A DNA stretch of 41,448 nucleotides from Streptomyces albus subsp. chlorinus (GTDB lineage Bacteria; Actinomycetota; Actinomycetes; Streptomycetales; Streptomycetaceae): contig NZ_VJOK01000001.1 of the NCBI RefSeq assembly GCF_013302895.1, positions 5,601,179 through 5,642,626 on the forward strand. Direction: 5' to 3'. Both the position numbers and the translations under genes were made by a program. The notes beneath the pieces were generated by a model. It did not search any database, was not told the origin of the DNA, and worked only from the letters and a program-made list of their open reading frames with translations. Shown here one piece after another: positions 39,552 through 41,448 of this stretch. The stretch's first letter is position 1, and the number at the start of each line of letters is the position of its first letter.

Positions 39552-41237
39552 TTGAGTCATCCGCATCCAGAACTGGGCCCGCCCCCGGAACTCCCCAAGG
39601 GCGGCCTGCGCGTCACCCCTCTGGGCGGCCTCGGCGAGATCGGCCGCAACATGACCGTCTTCGAGTACGGCGGCAGGCTTCTGATCATCGACTGCGGCGT
39701 CCTCTTCCCCGAGGAGGAGCAGCCCGGCATCGACCTGATCCTCCCCGACTTCACCACGCTCAGGGACCGCCTCGACGACATCGACGGCATCGTCCTCACC
39801 CACGGGCACGAGGACCACATCGGCGGCGTCCCCTACCTCCTGCGGGAGAAGCCGGACATCCCCCTCATCGGCTCCAAGCTGACCCTCGCCCTGATCGAGG
39901 CCAAGCTCCAGGAGCACCGCATCCGGCCCTACACGCTGGAGGTCGAGGAGGGGCACCGCGAGCGCATCGGCCCCTTCGAATGCGAGTTCCTCGCGGTCAA
40001 CCACTCCATCCCCGACGCCCTCGCCGTCGCCGTGCGCACCCCGGCCGGCCTCGTCGTGCACACCGGCGACTTCAAGATGGACCAGCTGCCGCTGGACGGC
40101 CGCCTCACCGACCTGCGGGCCTTCTCCCGGCTCGGTGAAGAGGGCATCGACCTGCTGCTGAGCGACTCCACCAACGCCGAGGTCCCCGGCTTCGTCCCGC
40201 CGGAGCGCGAGATCTCCTCCGTGCTGCGCCAGGTCTTCTCCAGCGCGCAGAAGCGGATCATCGTCGCCAGCTTCGCCAGCCACGTCCACCGCATCCAGCA
40301 GATCCTGGACGCCGCCCACGAGCACGGCCGCCGGGTCGCCTTCGTCGGCCGCTCCATGGTCCGCAACATGGGCATCGCCCGCGACCTGGGCTACCTCAGC
40401 GTGCCGGCCGGGCTCGTCGTGGACGTCAAGGCGCTCGACGACCTCCCGGACGACGAGGTGGTCCTCGTCTGTACGGGCTCCCAGGGCGAGCCCATGGCCG
40501 CCCTCTCCCGGATGGCCAACCGGGACCACCAGATCCGGATCGTCCAGGGCGACACCGTGATCCTCGCGTCGTCCCTGATCCCGGGCAACGAGAACGCGGT
40601 CTACCGCGTCATCAACGGCCTCACCCGCTGGGGCGCCAACGTGGTCCACAAGGGCAACGCCAAGGTCCACGTCTCCGGCCACGCCTCGGCGGGCGAACTG
40701 CTGTACTTCTACAACATCTGCCAGCCGCGGAACCTCATGCCCGTCCACGGCGAGTGGCGCCACCTGCGCGCCAGCGCCGAACTGGGCGCGGCCACCGGAA
40801 TCCCCCACGACCGCATCGTGATCGCTGAGGACGGCGTCGTGGTGGACCTCGTCGACGGCAAGGCCAAGATCACGGGCAAGGTCCAGGCCGGATACGTCTA
40901 CGTGGACGGCCTCTCGGTCGGCGACGTCACCGAGTCCTCCCTCAAGGACCGGCGCATCCTCGGCGACGAGGGCATCATCTCGGTCTTCATCGTGGTCGAC
41001 AGCACCACCGGCAAGATCGTCGGAGGGCCCCACATCCAGTCCCGGGGCTCCGGCATCGACGACACGGACTTCGCCGCGGTCATCCCGAAGATCGACGAGG
41101 CCCTCGCCAAGTCCGCGCAGGACGGCATCGCGGAGACCCACCAGCTCCAGCAGCTGGTGCGCCGCACGGTCGGCAAGTGGGTCTCGGACAGCTACCGCCG
41201 TCGTCCGATGATCCTCCCCGTGGTCGTCGAGGTCTGA
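39552..41237 (+). CDS. rnj: Ribonuclease J
   Basis: Metallo-β-lactamase/β-CASP ribonuclease with 5'-to-3' exonuclease and endonuclease activity, central to mRNA and rRNA processing. The 561-residue product has the zinc motif H84-x-H86-x-D88-H89, N-H-S-I-P-D, H-T-G-D-F-K-M-D and D-S-T-N-A-E. The β-CASP segments include S-G-H-A-S, and the C-terminal domain carries S-R-G. The TTG start at 39552 was chosen because aaggaga lies 5 nt before it and the protein then starts M-S-H-P-H-P-E-L-G. In-frame ATG 39492 and GTG 39483 have no such site and would put the hairpin inside the coding region. Followed by a 13-bp hairpin. Confidence 0.94.
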   Translation: MSHPHPELGPPPELPKGGLRVTPLGGLGEIGRNMTVFEYGGRLLIIDCGVLFPEEEQPGIDLILPDFTTLRDRLDDIDGIVLTHGHEDHIGGVPYLLREKPDIPLIGSKLTLALIEAKLQEHRIRPYTLEVEEGHRERIGPFECEFLAVNHSIPDALAVAVRTPAGLVVHTGDFKMDQLPLDGRLTDLRAFSRLGEEGIDLLLSDSTNAEVPGFVPPEREISSVLRQVFSSAQKRIIVASFASHVHRIQQILDAAHEHGRRVAFVGRSMVRNMGIARDLGYLSVPAGLVVDVKALDDLPDDEVVLVCTGSQGEPMAALSRMANRDHQIRIVQGDTVILASSLIPGNENAVYRVINGLTRWGANVVHKGNAKVHVSGHASAGELLYFYNICQPRNLMPVHGEWRHLRASAELGAATGIPHDRIVIAEDGVVVDLVDGKAKITGKVQAGYVYVDGLSVGDVTESSLKDRRILGDEGIISVFIVVDSTTGKIVGGPHIQSRGSGIDDTDFAAVIPKIDEALAKSAQDGIAETHQLQQLVRRTVGKWVSDSYRRRPMILPVVVEV

Positions 41238-41271
41238 CCCGCCCGTCGTGGCCCCTCGGCGGGCCCGCGGA

Positions 41272-41313
41272 GGAGCGGGGCGCCCCTCGATTTGCCTCCA
41301 GGCGCCCCGCTCC
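41272..41313 (+). terminator. Hairpin after RNase J
   Basis: A perfect 13-bp stem (41272–41284 with 41301–41313) and a 16-nt loop are followed by AGTACGTTTACCTC. It lies 34 bp past the stop. The T-rich run is weak, so efficiency is uncertain. Confidence 0.6.
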
Positions 41314-41384
41314 AGTACGTTTACCTCTCCACCGCATCGGGAACCCGGGACCACTACGGTCCGAGGCCGACCGGTATCCAGGAA

Positions 41385-41448
41385 TCCGAATTCGACTCGG
41401 AAACGAGCCGGAAAAAGATTCTGGTAAGGTGGAGAACATCGAAAGGGC
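41385..41448 (+). promoter_or_regulatory. Probable upstream promoter region of an rRNA operon, cut by the window end
   Basis: The bases around 41408–41448 (GGAAAAAGATTCTGGTAAGGT… then GAACATCGAAAGGG) closely resemble, from memory, the repeated A-rich leader/promoter blocks before 16S rRNA genes in Streptomyces. TGGTAAGGT at 41422–41430 is an extended-type -10 candidate. No gene starts inside the window after RNase J. Confidence 0.45.

Noticed and set aside
39252..41354. 700-codon open frame on the minus strand
   Set aside because: Shadow of RNase J; the plus strand has all catalytic motifs.
1..41448. Search for tRNA genes, CRISPR arrays, insertion sequences, attachment sites and prophage genes
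   Set aside because: No cloverleaf-like sequence, regularly spaced repeats, transposase or integrase motifs were seen; the segment reads as stable core chromosome.

Overview
The window is a high-GC chromosomal segment of a Streptomyces-type actinomycete. This rests on strong G/C bias at third codon positions, frequent GTG and TTG starts, a Gly-rich IF2 N-terminus, and the gene order infB–DUF503–rbfA–truB–ribF … rpsO–pnp–M16 peptidase–dapB … thyX–dapA–RNase J. It is essentially core chromosome. No tRNA, CRISPR array, insertion sequence or integrase was recognised.

Region 1 (1–9908) is the translation and RNA-modification block. It holds the 3' two thirds of infB, a small DUF503 gene, rbfA and truB. 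A 1417-residue orphan gene with a degenerate trypsin-like domain, an NTPase-like domain and helical repeats sits between truB and ribF. The 277-bp spacer after infB holds six consecutive stem-loops.

Region 2 (9909–30632) is a complete type VII (ESX) secretion locus built from divergent and convergent units. One minus-strand unit is eccE, then an unknown gene that looks like a degenerate EccC/FtsK ATPase, then an EspI-like ParA protein. Divergent from it are eccB and mycosin 1, followed by a small helical protein, a 585-aa WXG protein with a Pro/Gly-rich tail, mycosin 2 and two WXG100 substrates (esxB, esxA) ending at a strong terminator. A DUF397 gene and the three-ATPase motor eccC lie on the minus strand, and eccD is divergent from eccC. 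EccB, C, D and E would form the membrane machine, the mycosins the membrane proteases, and the WXG proteins the substrates. No eccA or espG was seen.

Region 3 (30640–36206) is rpsO–pnp with a long intergenic hairpin, an M16 peptidase overlapping pnp by 4 nt, dapB and a small TPR-like membrane protein. Region 4 (36203–41448) holds a PH-like membrane protein (tail-to-tail, overlapping stops), a 78-aa membrane protein, thyX, dapA and RNase J. The last ~60 bases resemble the upstream promoter region of a Streptomyces rRNA operon.

The points most worth following are the degenerate EccC-like protein coupled to EccE, the protease-like/NTPase fusion beside truB, the second mycosin with an altered oxyanion-hole residue, and leader hairpins at infB/DUF503, rpsO–pnp, dapA and RNase J. 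A likely single-base frame disruption lies at the extreme 5' end of the infB fragment.
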